Shown here piece by piece: positions 62,124 through 64,000 of a stretch of 64,000 bases of DNA (positions are counted from its first letter, which is position 1; each line of letters opens with the position of its first letter). Both the position numbers and the translations under genes were made by a program. The stretch covers positions 19,168,607 to 19,232,606 of the forward strand of contig NC_026656.2 in NCBI RefSeq assembly GCF_000004075.3. The letters are read 5' to 3'. This DNA is from Cucumis sativus (taxonomy: Eukaryota > Streptophyta > Magnoliopsida > Cucurbitales > Cucurbitaceae). The notes beneath the pieces are model-generated. The model did no database searches and was not told where the DNA came from. It saw only the letters and a program-made list of their open reading frames with translations.

Positions 62124-62835
62124 AGTCACTAGCTTATTAAGGAAGAGTAGCTTACAAAGAGTAGAAAGAAATGGAAGGAATTCCCAAAGTAGCTAAGGCA
62201 AACAACTGCCTCAGAATTTCCTTTCGCTTTCAGCTAAAGAATAAAGGATAGAATAACATCCATAAAAAAAAAAAAGGAGTTGGAAGCTATCTCTCGCCTT
62301 CAACTTCAAAGGTTTCTCAGCCTCTCACATTCATCAAGTATGTTCGAAAGTAAGGCCAGAGCCAAGTTCTTCAAAGAGCCCATTGCAATTCTTTACTTTC
62401 CACTTTTTTTTGAAGTGCTTTTCTCTTTAAAGCCATGGCGAGATCCTACTTGGTTCAAATAACTGTAAAGGTATGTGTTTATTGGTATTATGTTGAGGGT
62501 TGTACTTGTATCAGAATGTGGCCCGTCATCATTTTGTAGCATTAAGTCTGTATTATCTTACAAGATGCATCTGTTTATGCATCTTCAGTGAAACTCAATC
62601 CATTAGGTACAATGTTATAATCATCAGCAGCTCATGAACTCTTCCACTGTCATTATCTTAAAGTTCGTCCTAGGTTATTTTACAGTCATACTCATCTCCA
62701 AGTTAATCCAACCTGTAATTGAATCAGCCAAGCAGATTGGTTCAACGGATTAACATTGGTTTCTTGGGGTTGAAAAGAGAAAAAAAGTTAATGAATTAAA
62801 AGCAAAACCTTCACAAACTATTGAAAATTGCTTAA
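62124..62835. other. BPC 3' untranslated region and spacer
   Basis: 3' untranslated sequence of BPC, probably to about 62560 or slightly beyond, then a short spacer before the minus-strand snoRNA at 62836. No further gene seen. Confidence 0.55.
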
Positions 62836-62925
62836 TCAAGTTTATGTCAGATCATGAATCATCAGCATCAAAAAATCAGACAGGGATAACTGATATTTCA
62901 TGTTTTCATCACCCACATCACTTGA
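62836..62925 (-). ncRNA. snoR38: C/D-box snoRNA, snoR38-like (copy a)
   Basis: On the minus strand: terminal stem TCAAGT (62925-62920) with ACTTGA (62841-62836), C box GTGATGA at 62912-62906, an antisense element CAGTTATCCCTGT immediately before a first CTGA (D' box), a C'-like TGATGAT, and a D box CTGA at 62850-62847. The element is exactly complementary, over 13 bases, to ACAGGGATAACTG in the peptidyl-transferase region of 25S rRNA. By the fifth-base rule it would direct 2'-O-methylation of the middle G of GGG, which is Gm2815 in yeast numbering, the target of snR38 and its plant relatives. That numbering is from memory. ORFs over this region are coincidental. Confidence 0.8.
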
Positions 62926-63249
62926 ACAAGAACTAAACACCAAATTTTGTTTTTAAAAACACTACATTATCCCTTAAAATTGGCAATTCATTTCCAGACA
63001 AAAATCCGAAGAAAATATTTCATGCAAAACTGATGAATGTGTTTCAGAGTAGAAAAGCAAAAGGGTGTGAGCCTCAGACCGTCCTAGTTCAAAAAAGTTT
63101 CAACACCAATGCAAATATTACATTTTTGCATATCTGTCAACCAAAAAACTGTTCATCACCGGCCACACATTAGAACAAAGCAAACAAAAAAAAAAGTAAA
63201 ACAAACCCTAAGAAAAAAATCGATGAGAAAACAACAATTCCAAAAAACT

Positions 63250-63332
63250 ATACACTGTCAGAGTTTGAAATATCAGCACTTGAAATCAGCCAGGGATAAC
63301 TGTACATTTCATGGTTTCTCATCATCCAGAGG
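63250..63332 (-). ncRNA. snoR38: C/D-box snoRNA, snoR38-like (copy b)
   Basis: Minus strand, about 330 bases upstream of copy a in transcription order. C box ATGATGA at 63325-63319, guide CAGTTATCCCTGG just before CTGA (D'), D box CTGA at 63261-63258. CATGAAAT precedes the guide in both copies. The guide pairs with CAGGGATAACTG of 25S rRNA, with one mismatch next to the D' box, and points to the same G. Sequence outside boxes and guide is diverged, so the duplication is not recent. The C' box is weak. Confidence 0.78.
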
Positions 63333-63723
63333 AAGAAAAAATCACAAGCAGAAACACTTTCAAAGAAAACAGCGAGTTCAAATCCATAAAACAAATATTT
63401 AAAAAAAAAAAAACGGAAGAAAACTAAATGAATTTGCGTAGGAGAGGCATCAGATCTTCCTATACAAAGTGGTTAATCACAATGCTCCAAGTTCGTAAAC
63501 TAGAGCATTCTACCATTCGTAAGTTCGTCATTTGCGCTCTTCCGAGTACGAACTCAAAATCAATTGCAGAAGTCGCAAGATGAAAAGGTGATCACACCGA
63601 CGTAGTCTGGAAGATCTAAACATGAACGTGAAAAAGAAAAGAAATGAATTGAAGAACACATAAAAAAAAAAAAAATCAAAGCGGCTGAGGATCTTGGAAA
63701 AGGCGGCGTTCTACACTGGGGGG
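63333..63723 (-). ncRNA. Probable 5' part of the snoRNA precursor transcript
   Basis: Lies between the snoRNA pair and the promoter-like segment, transcribed leftward by inference. No protein reading frame of note. A 7-bp hairpin AATGCTC/GAGCATT (63481-63487 with 63503-63509) with a 15-base loop, and three ACGAACT/AAGTTCGT motifs, suggest further RNA structure. I could not fit a third C/D or an H/ACA snoRNA to it. Confidence 0.35.
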
Positions 63724-64000
63724 TTAGGGTTTTGAATTGAGAAGAAGAATAAACATATTGGAGGTTTTATAACCGTTCTAGCCGGTAATTGCGAGAATAC
63801 AATCTCGATTTGGACAAAACTTTGGACGGCTGTGATTTGTAGAAGAAAATCCTGCGGCTTGATCGATCTATGTGTAGAAACGCTGGGCCGGTGATGAAGT
63901 TGTATATCACAGACGAATTATGTTGAAACACGCAATCGCTGTATGTCACGAGCATGGCTCGATGTAGGTGTTTTTTCTCTGGGCTTGATTAGTTTGGGCT
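63724..64000 (-). promoter_or_regulatory. snoRNA cluster promoter: telo-box, TATA box and site II elements
   Basis: Read on the minus strand: site II motifs (TGGGCT at 63995 and 63980, TGGGCC at 63884 on the plus strand), then a TATA box GGTTATAAAAC around 63763-63773, then the telo-box AAACCCTAA at 63732-63724 about 35-40 bases further on. TATA to expected start distance puts initiation near 63735. Telo-box plus site II is the established promoter signature of plant ribosomal protein and snoRNA genes. The array may continue past the window end. Confidence 0.65.

Noticed and set aside
62570-62635. Possible third C/D snoRNA (CTGATGATT ... CACTGA on the minus strand)
   Set aside because: No C'/D' pair, no recognisable guide, no terminal stem; likely chance matches in the BPC 3' region.
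63109-63402. Plus-strand frame of 97 codons
   Set aside because: Lys/Gln-rich low complexity running antisense over snoRNA copy b; box and guide elements explain the sequence better.
1-64000. CRISPR arrays, bacterial operons or plasmid-type origins
   Set aside because: None seen. Regular repeats present are microsatellites, and gene structure is that of a plant nuclear genome.

Overview
The window looks like nuclear DNA of a flowering plant. It is AT-rich, with short introns bounded by GT/AG, long gene-poor stretches full of A/T microsatellites, and plant-specific families (a DYW-type PPR protein, ARC6, LDL3, BASIC PENTACYSTEINE). The proteins are clearly eudicot-like. A cucurbit is my guess from the look of the dispersed A/T-rich repeats, but that rests on memory, not on a search.

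Layout. 0-2.5 kb: an intronless PPR-DYW RNA-editing gene (+). 7.0-12.3 kb: a twelve-coding-exon kinesin of the KIN-7 group (+). 13.7-17.9 kb: ARC6, the chloroplast-division protein (-). 18.1-19.4 kb: two tRNA-Glu(CUC) genes (+), differing at one base. 20.1-23.3 kb: a CGI-58-like alpha/beta hydrolase (-). 25.7-31.1 kb: a tandem pair of V-ATPase subunit c genes (-) whose proteins differ at one residue. 34.4-42.5 kb: LDL3, a SWIRM plus amine-oxidase histone demethylase homolog (-). 48.2-49.9 kb: an intronless glyoxal-oxidase-like secreted copper enzyme (+). 53.1-56.0 kb: a small TMEM42/EamA-like membrane protein (+). 59.0-62.1 kb: a class II BASIC PENTACYSTEINE (GAGA-binding) transcription factor with a spliced 5' leader (+). 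62.8-64.0 kb: two C/D-box snoRNAs on the minus strand, both with a guide for the same site in the 25S rRNA peptidyl-transferase region, downstream of a promoter-like TATA, telo-box and site II array.

The genes are independent housekeeping and developmental units, not an operon or gene cluster. All coding exon boundaries given were read by eye and checked for GT/AG and frame; each multi-exon model closes in frame. Transcript ends are mostly inferred.

The best leads are the snoRNA pair, which no protein-coding view would show; two pairs of duplicated non-coding blocks that bracket the glyoxal-oxidase-like gene; the site II array present at only one of the two V-ATPase c genes; a long GA tract plus a 20-codon uORF in the leader of the GAGA-binding factor gene; and cysteine clusters in the LDL3 N-terminus.
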